From Bin87 sp034423115 (GTDB lineage: Bacteria > Chloroflexota > Dehalococcoidia > Lucifugimonadales > UBA3495), in the NCBI GenBank assembly GCA_034423115.1, contig DAOUJD010000083.1:1-64000 (forward strand): 64,000 nucleotides of DNA, read 5' to 3'. The stretch's first letter is position 1; each line of letters starts with the position of its first letter. A model generated the notes under the pieces. It was not told the origin of the DNA. It ran no database searches and saw only the letters and a list, made by a program, of their open reading frames with translations. The translations under genes and the position numbers were made by a program. Positions 31,792 through 40,052 of this stretch are shown one piece after another.

Positions 31792-32900
31792 ACGGGGAAC
31801 ACCGCGTCCTTGATGGCGGCCACGCTTTCGGCAGCCAGGGCGCGGGCGTCGGCGCGGATGTGGTCTGGTATCTCCGGGATCTCGGTGTCGCGCAAGGTAG
31901 TGCGTCCGAGGCGCTCCGTGGCGACGGTGGGGATGCGGTTGGGCCAGTCTGCGCCGCACATGACTCCGTAGGCCAGGGTCCAGCAGCGCGCCACCGCTCC
32001 GATGTCGTATCCGCCGCCGCCGGTGGCGAGCCACGGGTAGCCGAGACCGCCGAGTCGCGTGACGGCGGCGATGAATCCCCGGCTGGTGACCTGCAGGTGG
32101 GTGAGCGGGTCGGTGTGGTATGAGTCGATGCCAAGCTGGGTGAGCAGGACGTCGGGGGCAAAGGCATTGATCAGCGGCGGGACGATGGACTCGAAGGCGT
32201 CGAGGTAGATCTCGTCGTCGGTGTAGGGATAGAGGGGTAGGTTGACGGCGTAACCGACGCCCTCGCCCGAGCCGACTTCGCCGGCGAATCCGGTGCCGGG
32301 GAACAGGTAGCGTCCCGATTCGTGGACCGAGATGGTCAGGACACGAGGCTCGTGGTAAAACGCGTCCTGAACGCCGTCGCCGTGGTGGGCGTCGATATCC
32401 ACGTAGGCGACGCGCAACCCGCGATTGAGCAGATAGTGGATGGCGACCACCGGGTCGTTGAACACGCAGAAACCGCTGGCGTTGCGGGCGGCGGCATGAT
32501 GCAGACCGCCGCTGATGTTGAACGCCGCCTGCACCTCTCCATCGGCGACCATCCGGGCGGCGTCCAGCGTGGCGCCGGTGCTGAGCATGGCGGCCTCGTA
32601 CATGCCCGGGTAGGTGGGATTGTCGCCGCCCTGGGCGAATCCGAACCGCTGGGGTTGGTATCCGGTGAGCCCGAGGCTGAAGGTGCGAACGGCGGCCATG
32701 TAGTCGCGGGAGTGGAACGCGCCGACGGTAGCCTCGTCGGCGAGGGTGGGCGTAACCAGCATCGAGTCATCGCCATCGAACGCGCCGTATGCTTCGAGGA
32801 GTTCGTAGGTGTGGCGCAGGCGGATCGGACGCATGGGATGGTCCTGACGCAGGACGTGCTGGCTCATGGCGTCGTCGTAGATGAAAGCAGCGCGGGGCAT
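31773..32900 (-). CDS. AcuC-like histone deacetylase family protein
   Basis: The 375-residue protein has the class I deacetylase core: SGGLHHAAARNASGFCVFND (about 135), YVDIDAHHGDGVQDAFY (about 165, with the Zn-binding Asp and His), LTQLGIDSYHTDPLTHL (about 250, further Zn Asp) and TGGGGYD with the catalytic Tyr. In AcuC this removes acetyl groups from acetyl-CoA synthetase. No acetyl-CoA synthetase gene is near. GAGGA precedes the ATG at 32900. Confidence 0.9.
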   Translation of the reverse strand: MPRAAFIYDDAMSQHVLRQDHPMRPIRLRHTYELLEAYGAFDGDDSMLVTPTLADEATVGAFHSRDYMAAVRTFSLGLTGYQPQRFGFAQGGDNPTYPGMYEAAMLSTGATLDAARMVADGEVQAAFNISGGLHHAAARNASGFCVFNDPVVAIHYLLNRGLRVAYVDIDAHHGDGVQDAFYHEPRVLTISVHESGRYLFPGTGFAGEVGSGEGVGYAVNLPLYPYTDDEIYLDAFESIVPPLINAFAPDVLLTQLGIDSYHTDPLTHLQVTSRGFIAAVTRLGGLGYPWLATGGGGYDIGAVARCWTLAYGVMCGADWPNRIPTVATERLGRTTLRDTEIPEIPDHIRADARALAAESVAAIKDAVFPVHGLSA

Positions 32901-33003
32901 GATGTTCCTCAATTGGTCTGCATTTGAATTAGAGTAGCACGAATCAGGCTAAACCCAGCTGCTATGTTAGACTGACGGCAGAAAAGACAATGACCCGGGG
33001 GAG

Positions 33004-33315
33004 ATGATAGACATGGCAAGTGAAATGCCTCAAGAAATAACTTCTGCCGACTCCCCGGGCGAGACGAAGCATTCAGTTTGGCGGACAGAGTGGCAGTGGG
33101 TAGCCCTAGCGTGGCTGGGCGGGATTTTTATCGGTGGCTTTGTGCTGACCTCGGCCTTCACGTCGCAATACGATACGCGAGTATTCGTGCTGGCGGCCGG
33201 CGGCGGCATATTCCTGGCAGTCGCTCCGGGACTGTGCGCTACGCTGCAAACTTGGCAAGGGCATCGCATAAGCGAGGGCAAGGGATCGATATGGCCCTGG
33301 GATAGAGGGCGCTGA
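33004..33315 (+). CDS. Two-helix membrane protein
   Basis: The 103-residue protein has a polar N-terminus and two hydrophobic helices (about residues 31-50 and 60-80), then a basic tail (TWQGHRISEGKGSIWPWDRGR). GGGGA precedes two ATG codons, 33004 and 33013. It is 5 bp from the next membrane gene, so both probably form one unit with mobA. No family recognised. Confidence 0.6.
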   Translation: MIDMASEMPQEITSADSPGETKHSVWRTEWQWVALAWLGGIFIGGFVLTSAFTSQYDTRVFVLAAGGGIFLAVAPGLCATLQTWQGHRISEGKGSIWPWDRGR

Positions 33316-33320
33316 TTGAC

Positions 33321-33686
33321 ATGCCTGCTCAGGATTGTGAACGCCACTGGAATACTATTGCCCTAGGCATCGTCACCGTGGCGACGGCGGCCATTGGCGG
33401 CGCGCTTTTTGTCATCGAGCGCGCAGTGGCCCCGACATCTCCGGAAGCGACGTTGGCAATGTATTGCTTGGCATTGATCGCCATATTTGCATATATCTAT
33501 GTGCTAATCCTCGGTAGGCGCGTCATATTTTCGACCTCAGTGCAACTTCACGACCAAAAAACATCCAAGCGGAGATTAGCCCATCTGTTATATGGCTGGT
33601 TTTTTATAGAACTGTTTGCTTTGGCGGGACCACTGATTGGTCAAGTGTTCTTCGGCTTGCTGGAATCGCTGGCAAGCGTATCGTGA
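33321..33686 (+). CDS. Three-helix membrane protein
   Basis: The 121-residue protein has hydrophobic helices at about 13-33, 44-66 and 92-115, with a basic loop (HDQKTSKRRLAH) between the second and third. It follows the previous membrane gene by 5 bp and overlaps the mobA GTG start by 4 bp. Function unknown. Confidence 0.6.
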   Translation: MPAQDCERHWNTIALGIVTVATAAIGGALFVIERAVAPTSPEATLAMYCLALIAIFAYIYVLILGRRVIFSTSVQLHDQKTSKRRLAHLLYGWFFIELFALAGPLIGQVFFGLLESLASVS

Positions 33687-34348
33687 CAGTCGAAATGGAA
33701 ATCACCTCCATCATCCTAGCCGGCGGCATCAGCCGCCGCTTGGGGCGCGACAAGGCGACCGAGCCGTTCGGCGGCGAAACCCTGCTGAGACGGGTGGTCA
33801 GAAGGGCGAGCGAGGCGGTTGGCTCGGATGACTTGGTGATCGTCGTGGCCGACGAGGGTCAGGCAGAGAGAACGCCGGCGGAGGTGCCGCATCGGGTGGT
33901 GGTTGACGCGCTGCCCGGGATGGGAGCGCTGGGAGGAACCTATACAGGACTTGAAACGGCGTGGAACGAGTGGGCCTTAGTGGTGGCGTGCGACCTGCCG
34001 TTCCTCTCACCGCCGTTAATCGCCTACATGGCTGGATTACGCGACCGTGTCGATGCGGTGGTGCCGGTAATCGGCGGGCGGCCCGAACCCACCCACGCGT
34101 TGTACTCACGGCGGTGCATTCCGGCGATCACCGAACGGCTGGAGGCGGGCGAACTGAAAGCCTCGGGGTTCCTGGACTCGGTGAGCGTGCGGTATGTCGC
34201 CGAGGATGAGGCGCGCCGATTCGACCCGGAGTTGCTGAGCTTTTTCAACGTCAACCGTCCCGAGGACTTGACGCGGGCGTTGGAGATAGCTGCGAGCGAG
34301 CAGGATCAGAGAGGGTGCTTGGCTGGAACGCCGACCCGGCGCGGGTAG
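33683..34348 (+). CDS. mobA: Molybdenum cofactor guanylyltransferase MobA-like
   Basis: The 221-residue protein has the nucleotidyltransferase motif LAGGISRRLGRDKATEPFGG at the N-terminus, DALPGMGALGG at about 75 and VACDLPFLSP at about 102. It transfers GMP to molybdopterin. The GTG at 33683 overlaps the upstream gene by 4 bp; an ATG at 33695 is an alternative. Its last 43 bp overlap the convergent rsmG. No molybdoenzyme gene is in the window. Confidence 0.87.
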   Translation: MTVEMEITSIILAGGISRRLGRDKATEPFGGETLLRRVVRRASEAVGSDDLVIVVADEGQAERTPAEVPHRVVVDALPGMGALGGTYTGLETAWNEWALVVACDLPFLSPPLIAYMAGLRDRVDAVVPVIGGRPEPTHALYSRRCIPAITERLEAGELKASGFLDSVSVRYVAEDEARRFDPELLSFFNVNRPEDLTRALEIAASEQDQRGCLAGTPTRRG

Positions 34349-35061
34349 CGGCCGGGCGTGCGCCGGACCTTTTCCACCGAAACGATCCAGCGGTCGGGCG
34401 GCAGGGGCGGCGACAGCGCGTTGACGGAGTGCGTGCCGGCGATTTTGCCGCCCAGTTCGTTGAGCGCGTTGACCGAAAGTTTTGCCTGGACCGGACCGTC
34501 GCTGCCCTTCCAGGCAAGCAGGTATCCGTGGCCCTTACACAGGGGCAGCGCGTACTCGATCAAAGTGGGCAGCGATGCGACGCCCCGGGCCAACGCGACG
34601 TCAAATTGGCCGCGGTACCCCTCGATGCGGCCCAGGTCTTCGGCGCGGATGGTCAGTACCTCCACATCGTGCAACCCGAGTTCACCAACCAACTCGCTCA
34701 GGAACGCCGTCTTCTTGCCCGTGGATTCAGCGAGGGTCAGCCGAATGCCTGGAAACGCGATCTTGAGGGGGAGGCCGGGGAAGCCCGCTCCGGCGCCGAT
34801 ATCGACGACGCGGGTACGGTCGGGCCACTGAGGAATGGCCAGCACGGCGGTGAGGGAATCGAGGTAGTGCCGGACCTGTACCTGCTCCGGGTCGGTGATG
34901 GCGGTGAGGTTGGCGCGGCGGTTGCCGGCCTGGAGCAGTTCGGTGTATCTGGCGAACTGGGCGAGTTGGTGCGGCGTCAGGGTCAGGCCGAGTTGTGGCG
35001 CGCGCTCGGCGAGGATTGCCGTGCGGGTTTCTGCTGACGCCTGTGTCGCCTCAACGGTCAT
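34306..35061 (-). CDS. rsmG: 16S rRNA (guanine-527-N7)-methyltransferase
   Basis: The 251-residue enzyme has the RsmG core: NLTAITDPEQVQVRHYLDSL at about 52, the SAM site VVDIGAGAGFPGLPLKIAFP at about 86, LTLAESTGKKTAFL at about 107 and FDVALARGVASLPTLIEY at about 153. It methylates G527 of 16S rRNA. It overlaps eno by 4 bp. Confidence 0.93.
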   Translation of the reverse strand: MTVEATQASAETRTAILAERAPQLGLTLTPHQLAQFARYTELLQAGNRRANLTAITDPEQVQVRHYLDSLTAVLAIPQWPDRTRVVDIGAGAGFPGLPLKIAFPGIRLTLAESTGKKTAFLSELVGELGLHDVEVLTIRAEDLGRIEGYRGQFDVALARGVASLPTLIEYALPLCKGHGYLLAWKGSDGPVQAKLSVNALNELGGKIAGTHSVNALSPPLPPDRWIVSVEKVRRTPGRYPRRVGVPAKHPL

Positions 35062-36371
35062 GAGGACAGGAATCGGGCGAACACGTCGCGGCCGGGATAT
35101 TGCGCTCGGTCACCGAGTTCCTCCTCGATGCGGAGGAGGCGGTTGTACTTGGCGAGGCGCTCGGAACGGGTGATGGAGCCGATCTTGATCTGACCGGCGT
35201 CAGTGGCAACGGCCAGGTCGGCGATGGTGGTGTCCTCGGTCTCGCCGGAACGGGCGGAGATCACGGGCAGGTAGCCACGCTCCTGGGCCAGTCGGACGGT
35301 TTCCAGGGTCTCGGTGAGGGTGCCAATCTGGTTGAGCTTGATCAGTACCGCGTTGGCGATGCCCGCGTCCGCGCCACGGGCCAGGCGCTCCGGGTTGGTG
35401 GTGAACAGGTCGTCGCCGATGAGTTGGGTAGTAGCGCCCATCTGCTGCGTGAGGTATTCCCACCCACCCCAGTCGTCCTCGGATAGGCCGTCTTCGATGG
35501 AGATGATGGGATAAGTTACGCACCACTGGGCGAGCAGATCGGCCAATTCGGTGGTGGTGAACCACCGACCCTCGGCGCGGAGCAGGTAGTTTCCATCGCC
35601 CCCGACAAACTCGGTGGCGGCAACGTCCATGCCGATTGCGATGTCGCCATCGCGAGCGCAGCGATAGCCGGCCAGGCGAGTGGCATCGTAGAGGATTCCC
35701 AAGGCGTCCTCATGGCAGGGCAGCGGCGGGCCGTACCCGCCCTCGTCGGCGACACCGTAGGCGTAGGGGCCCATCTGGGAGAGGACGCGACCCACCGCGC
35801 GGTACACGTCCACGACCATGCGCAGTGAGTCGCTATAGGTCTCCGCGCCGATGGGTATGGCGAGAAAGTCCTGCATATCGAGGCCGGCTGCTGCGTGTCG
35901 CCCGCCGCTGATGATGTTGACCATCGGGACTGGCATGGTGGCGGCGTCGGGACCGCCGAGGTAGCGGTACAGTGGTTGGTCGGTGGCTGCTGCCGCGGCG
36001 TGGGCGGCGGCCAGCGACACGCCGAGGATGGCGTTTGCGCCCAGGCGAGATTTGTTGGACGTGCCGTCGAGTTCGCGCAGGAACTCATCCAGCGCCGGCT
36101 GATCCGTGGCGTCCATTGAGCCGCAGACGGACGGCGCGATGATGGTGTTGACGGCGGCGACGGCGCGCAGGACACCTTGGCCCTCGTAGCGAGCGGGGTC
36201 GCCGTCGCGGAGTTCGATGGCCTCGTGGCGTCCGGTGGAGGCGCCGGATGGAACGATGGCCCTGCCCATCGCGCCGCCGCCAAGGTGCATATCCACCTCG
36301 ACGGTGGGGTTGCCGCGAGAGTCGAGTACCTCGCGGGCGCGGACGGCGGTTATGGTGGTGGAGTCCGGCAT
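35058..36371 (-). CDS. eno: Enolase, with an active-site His replaced
   Basis: The 437-residue enzyme interconverts 2-phosphoglycerate and phosphoenolpyruvate. Clear family motifs are PSGASTGRHEA (about 41), NKSRLGANAILGVSLA, ADEGGYGPPLP (about 210), SIEDGLSEDDWGGWEYL (about 292), GDDLFTTNP and VLIKLNQIGT. The usual SHRSGETED motif reads SARSGETED here, so the conserved active-site His (His373 in yeast enolase) is Ala. Other metal and Lys ligands seem in place. It lies between a coiled-coil membrane gene and rsmG. Confidence 0.93.
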   Translation of the reverse strand: MPDSTTITAVRAREVLDSRGNPTVEVDMHLGGGAMGRAIVPSGASTGRHEAIELRDGDPARYEGQGVLRAVAAVNTIIAPSVCGSMDATDQPALDEFLRELDGTSNKSRLGANAILGVSLAAAHAAAAATDQPLYRYLGGPDAATMPVPMVNIISGGRHAAAGLDMQDFLAIPIGAETYSDSLRMVVDVYRAVGRVLSQMGPYAYGVADEGGYGPPLPCHEDALGILYDATRLAGYRCARDGDIAIGMDVAATEFVGGDGNYLLRAEGRWFTTTELADLLAQWCVTYPIISIEDGLSEDDWGGWEYLTQQMGATTQLIGDDLFTTNPERLARGADAGIANAVLIKLNQIGTLTETLETVRLAQERGYLPVISARSGETEDTTIADLAVATDAGQIKIGSITRSERLAKYNRLLRIEEELGDRAQYPGRDVFARFLSS

Positions 36372-36383
36372 TGCTCTGGTTGC

Positions 36384-37016
36384 CTAACCGCCGGGCGGGG
36401 ATGGCACGGTGAATACGGTGCGCCCGTCGGTATCGTGGGTGTGGTTCGCTAGGGCGGCAATCATCCGGTTGCTCTGCTGGACTTCGACGTGGATAGAGCT
36501 GATGGCTTCGAACAGTCTATCGAACCCGGCGTTCATTTCGGTTCGCAGTTCACGGTTGTCTTGCTTGGCCTCGGCCCGTAACTCCTGCATTTCCTGTCGG
36601 AGTTCAATCCGCACTTGCTGGATGTCCTGTTTGGCTTCTGCCCGCGCTTCCCTGATTTCTTCTCGCACTTGCTGAATGTCTTGCTTGGATTCGGCGCGGG
36701 CTTCCCTGACTTCTTCTCGCACTTGCTGAATGTCATGCTTGACTTCGGCCCGCAGATGCTCAACATCCAGCTTGACTTGCGTACGCAGATGCTCATTGTC
36801 CTGCCGCGCCTCGGCGCGGGTCTCCCCGATTTCGGTACGAACCGCCCCGACGACTTCGTTCCGTACCTCGGTGACCGCGGCACTCAGGCCCTCAACCTGG
36901 GCGGTGCTCCTGCCCAGGGCGTAGCTGCCTCTGAGCAGCAGCACAATGATGGTGACGCCCACGCCGACGGTGGCAATCCCCGTGCCAACGACTGTGGCAA
37001 AGACTGGAACTTCCAT
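36384..37016 (-). CDS. Membrane-anchored coiled-coil protein with 18-residue repeats
   Basis: The 210-residue protein has one N-terminal helix (about residues 8-30) and then a long charged coiled coil. Residues about 92-165 contain near-repeats of 18 residues (KQDIQQVREEIREARAEA), encoded by 54-bp DNA repeats. The C-terminus is short and polar. The design resembles DUF1640-type or signalling stalk proteins. It lies 12 bp upstream of eno on the same strand. A smaller protein of the same plan is encoded at 42366. Confidence 0.75.
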   Translation of the reverse strand: MEVPVFATVVGTGIATVGVGVTIIVLLLRGSYALGRSTAQVEGLSAAVTEVRNEVVGAVRTEIGETRAEARQDNEHLRTQVKLDVEHLRAEVKHDIQQVREEVREARAESKQDIQQVREEIREARAEAKQDIQQVRIELRQEMQELRAEAKQDNRELRTEMNAGFDRLFEAISSIHVEVQQSNRMIAALANHTHDTDGRTVFTVPSPPGG

Positions 37017-37064
37017 AGGCGACTCATTGACCCGGCGACTGCGCCTGAAACCCTATAAAGGGTA

Positions 37065-37769
37065 TCAGCCGTGGCCTTCGGAGACGATGTCGTTGAAGGT
37101 TACGCGGAGCATCGGGGCGTCGGTCTCGTTCTTCCACTGGTGATGCTCGCCCGGGGGAACCAGGACGGCGTCGCCGGCAGTTACGGTGTACTCCGTGCCG
37201 GAGATGACTATGGTGCCGCTGCCCTCGAGGATGAATACGGTGTGGTCCCAGGCGTGGTTGTGGCCGCCGGTTTCGGGGTGGCTGACCGCGCCGGGCTGCA
37301 TGTAGCCGTTGTAGAGCATCAGGTAGTTGGGGCAGCCGTCGCGCCCGCCGAGCATGGTGTGCCCGGTCTCGTCGTTGAGGTCGGCGTGGTTGCGGATGAC
37401 CGGCGGAGTGCCGGCGCCCGGCTCGGAACCGCCGGGGCGGGCGTTGCCGCTGGAGGCGGCCAAGGGGTTGATCTCGATGCGGCGGATGTCGCTGTCGCCG
37501 TCGTTGCGGGTGACGTGGTCAACCATGGGCGGGATGAACATGGCGTCGCCGGCCTTGACCGGATACTCCTTGCCGTCGGCGACCAGGGTGCCGCTGCCCT
37601 CGATTATATACACCTCGTGCTCCCACTCGTGGATGTGGTGAGAGCTGGTGCCGCCCGGCTCGATTACCGAGTAAGCCAGGGTTACGAGATTGGGGTTGTC
37701 GTCGATGCTGATGAGGCGGGCGACCGCGCCTTCGGGATAGTCCTTGATGTTGTGGATGATGGGTTCCAT
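37065..37769 (-). CDS. Bicupin (two cupin_2 domains)
   Basis: The 234-residue protein holds two cupin domains. The first has HHIHEWEHEVYIIEGSGTL (about 44) and GDAMFIPPMVDH (about 74). The second has HNHAWDHTVFILEGSGTI (about 172) and GDAVLVPPGEHHQW (about 200). The paired His residues should bind metal in both. Such proteins are dioxygenases, isomerases or sensors; the substrate is not apparent. AGGAG precedes the ATG. Confidence 0.87.
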   Translation of the reverse strand: MEPIIHNIKDYPEGAVARLISIDDNPNLVTLAYSVIEPGGTSSHHIHEWEHEVYIIEGSGTLVADGKEYPVKAGDAMFIPPMVDHVTRNDGDSDIRRIEINPLAASSGNARPGGSEPGAGTPPVIRNHADLNDETGHTMLGGRDGCPNYLMLYNGYMQPGAVSHPETGGHNHAWDHTVFILEGSGTIVISGTEYTVTAGDAVLVPPGEHHQWKNETDAPMLRVTFNDIVSEGHG

Positions 37770-37834
37770 GGTCGTTCTCCTTTGTCGCGTCGGGATGTGG
37801 GAACGGTTGGTTACAATTCGTGGCGGTGGTCCGC

Positions 37835-38239
37835 CTAAGGCTCATCTCCGCCGCCGCGGTTGGTGGCGTCGGGTGGCAGTGTGATGATGGCGCGGCGGTG
37901 GGTGCCGACGCCGATAGTGCGGTCGCCGTCCAGGACCTCAACCTTGAAGTAGAGCCAGCGGCCATCGACCTTCTCGAGTTCGGCGTTGGCGACGACGGTT
38001 ACGCCCATGTCGGCGGTGGCCACGTGTCGAACGTTGACCTCAAAGCCGACGGTGGACTGCTCGGGCGGGAGGTAGTCAAGAACGGCGCGCTGCGACGCCT
38101 GCTCCATGGCGCGGATCATGGACGGAGTGCTTAGCTTGCCGGTATGGGGCGCGGTGTTGTGCTCGTCCACCAGCTCCTCGCAGTGTCCCGTAAGTCCGGG
38201 CAGCAGGGTGGGCGGGGCAACATTGGATTGTTGGTTCAT
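37835..38239 (-). CDS. FlK-like hot-dog thioesterase
   Basis: With the ATG at 38239 the product is 134 residues. It fits the fluoroacetyl-CoA thioesterase-like family: EHNTAPHTGKLSTPSMIRAMEQASQRA, GFEVNVRHVATADMGVTVVANAEL and GVGTHRRAIITL. A hydrolase of small acyl-CoA is likely. An upstream start at 38293 is possible. The gene follows the bicupin region in the same direction but is 5' of it. Confidence 0.8.
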   Translation of the reverse strand: MNQQSNVAPPTLLPGLTGHCEELVDEHNTAPHTGKLSTPSMIRAMEQASQRAVLDYLPPEQSTVGFEVNVRHVATADMGVTVVANAELEKVDGRWLYFKVEVLDGDRTIGVGTHRRAIITLPPDATNRGGGDEP

Positions 38240-38510
38240 GTGGTTCGATGGGTCCTCGGGCTGGTTTAGGTGCGCTGTACGCGCGGTCATCATAACAGCG
38301 CGGGCGGGGGAGGTGCCAGTTGGGAATCAGGGGAGTTGGTGGCGAATGGGGGGTTGCACGGTGATATGATGGTTGAGCGACGGCGATAAGCGTGTTGCGT
38401 TTTGTCTAGGCGCCAATGACTTCCTGAGCGCCCGCTAAGACTTAAATGTATCCATGCGGGGAACAACATCGTAGCGTCTACGGAACACTGGAACATGGCG
38501 GCTCTCCAAA

Positions 38511-39617
38511 ATGAACTCGTGGATGATCGGGATTTGGGCGGTAGTGCTCTTGTTGCTACTGATCGTGGCGTTTGCATCGGGCCCATTTTCGGTATTCAAG
38601 ATGCTAGAAAACTCGGGGCAAGAGGCGAATGGCCGGAGTAGGATGGTGGTAATTGAGTCCGCTGATGCTTTGAATGAGGAGGAAATCAACCGAATATCTA
38701 GTGAGATACGAAGCCAATATTTGGATCAACGCGCAGAAAGCATTACTTGGTGGCTCATGGCCGTCGGAGTATCGTTTGCGTTCCTAACGGTGTTGGTGAC
38801 GGCGGTAGGAATTGTCATAGTAGTGGCTGGGTTGTTCGGAACGCGGTGGTTTAGGGAAATTTTGGCTGACGCTAGGCAATCCGCTGATGACGCGCGAAAA
38901 AGTGCGACAGAAGCTGCGCAGAATGCGGCGCGCACTGGGGAACTGACCCACCAGGTCCTACAAGATGCACATGTCGTACACCAGAATAGAATGGAGTCGG
39001 AATCCGATGTTGCTTCGTCTGAACCTGGGGAGCCAGATGATGAGACCAACGCGATAACCGCAAGACCTGAACAAACTGACTCCCTAGTTGAGCAAGCCAT
39101 TGCTGATGCGACGCGGTTTAGGGAACAGGGAAATAATCCGGCGGCCATTGAGAAATGGCAAGCTGTGGGCAGTATTTTGGAGACCACAGACAGCGAGCGG
39201 GCGGCCGTGGCGTGGGCGCGCGCCGCGTACTTGCTGTCCCAGCAAAACGATCGCTTGTCTGCCATTTCATTTTACAGTCGAGCCTTGTTTGCTAACCCTG
39301 AATATGCCCTTGCGTACTACAACCGAGGTGTTGCGAAGTCTGCGTTGGGGAGGCGCGAGGAAGCGATAGCGGACTATGACGGGGCGATTCGGATCAATCC
39401 TGAATATGCCTCCGCGTACAACAACCGAGGTGTTGCGAAGTCTGAGTTGGGGAGGCGCGAGGAAGCGATAGAGGACTATGATGAGGCTATTCGCATCAAT
39501 CCTGATCATGCGCGTGCGTACAACAACCGAGGCATCGCTAAGTCCGCTTTAGGGCAACATGAGGAAGCCAAAGCGGACTTTGATGAAGCTGTTCGTATTG
39601 ACCCCAGTTATGGTTAG
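38511..39617 (+). CDS. Membrane protein with C-terminal TPR domain
   Basis: The 368-residue protein has two hydrophobic helices (about 5-24 and 80-110), a coiled-coil or Ala-rich stretch (about 118-160), a linker and then TPR repeats to the end. The last three repeats are almost identical (NRGVAKSALGRREEAIADYD) and are encoded by near-identical 102-bp DNA units at about 39300-39600, suggesting recent expansion. Confidence 0.8.
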   Translation: MNSWMIGIWAVVLLLLLIVAFASGPFSVFKMLENSGQEANGRSRMVVIESADALNEEEINRISSEIRSQYLDQRAESITWWLMAVGVSFAFLTVLVTAVGIVIVVAGLFGTRWFREILADARQSADDARKSATEAAQNAARTGELTHQVLQDAHVVHQNRMESESDVASSEPGEPDDETNAITARPEQTDSLVEQAIADATRFREQGNNPAAIEKWQAVGSILETTDSERAAVAWARAAYLLSQQNDRLSAISFYSRALFANPEYALAYYNRGVAKSALGRREEAIADYDGAIRINPEYASAYNNRGVAKSELGRREEAIEDYDEAIRINPDHARAYNNRGIAKSALGQHEEAKADFDEAVRIDPSYG

Positions 39618-40052
39618 CTTGGGTATGATCGGGGCTAGATTTTGAGCTTGCCCCGTTGCACTACTGAATCGGTGAATCTTCTGAGAACACACCGTGTCAG
39701 CCAAAATTCGGTATGCTGTGAAAAACTTCATCCTATACGATGCTTTGGGTTCAAGAGTTTGATGAAGTGGGCGATACGACCTCACATAATTTACCACCTG
39801 TCGTCCCGGACGCGTTTCCACGGACCGTTCCTTCTGCCAGTGTTCCATAGCCGGTTTTTGACAGTAGGGGCGGTTCGGGGTAGCATAATTAAGCGGCATT
39901 CTCGCATTTTCAATCCGGCGCCGGCTCAACCACGTTGGAACCCACAGCCCTTCCGCCATCAGCGGCATCCGCACCTGATGGCTTGTGTTTTAATGGTGGC
40001 TAACACTCCAAAAGCCGCGCTGTGAACCATCCTGCCCATCGGGAGAACAACC
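39618..40052. other. Intergenic region, no gene seen
   Basis: This 435-bp stretch is less GC-rich than its neighbours. Frames in it lack ribosome sites and recognisable motifs. Nothing specific was identified, and no inverted terminal repeats were noticed. Confidence 0.4.
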
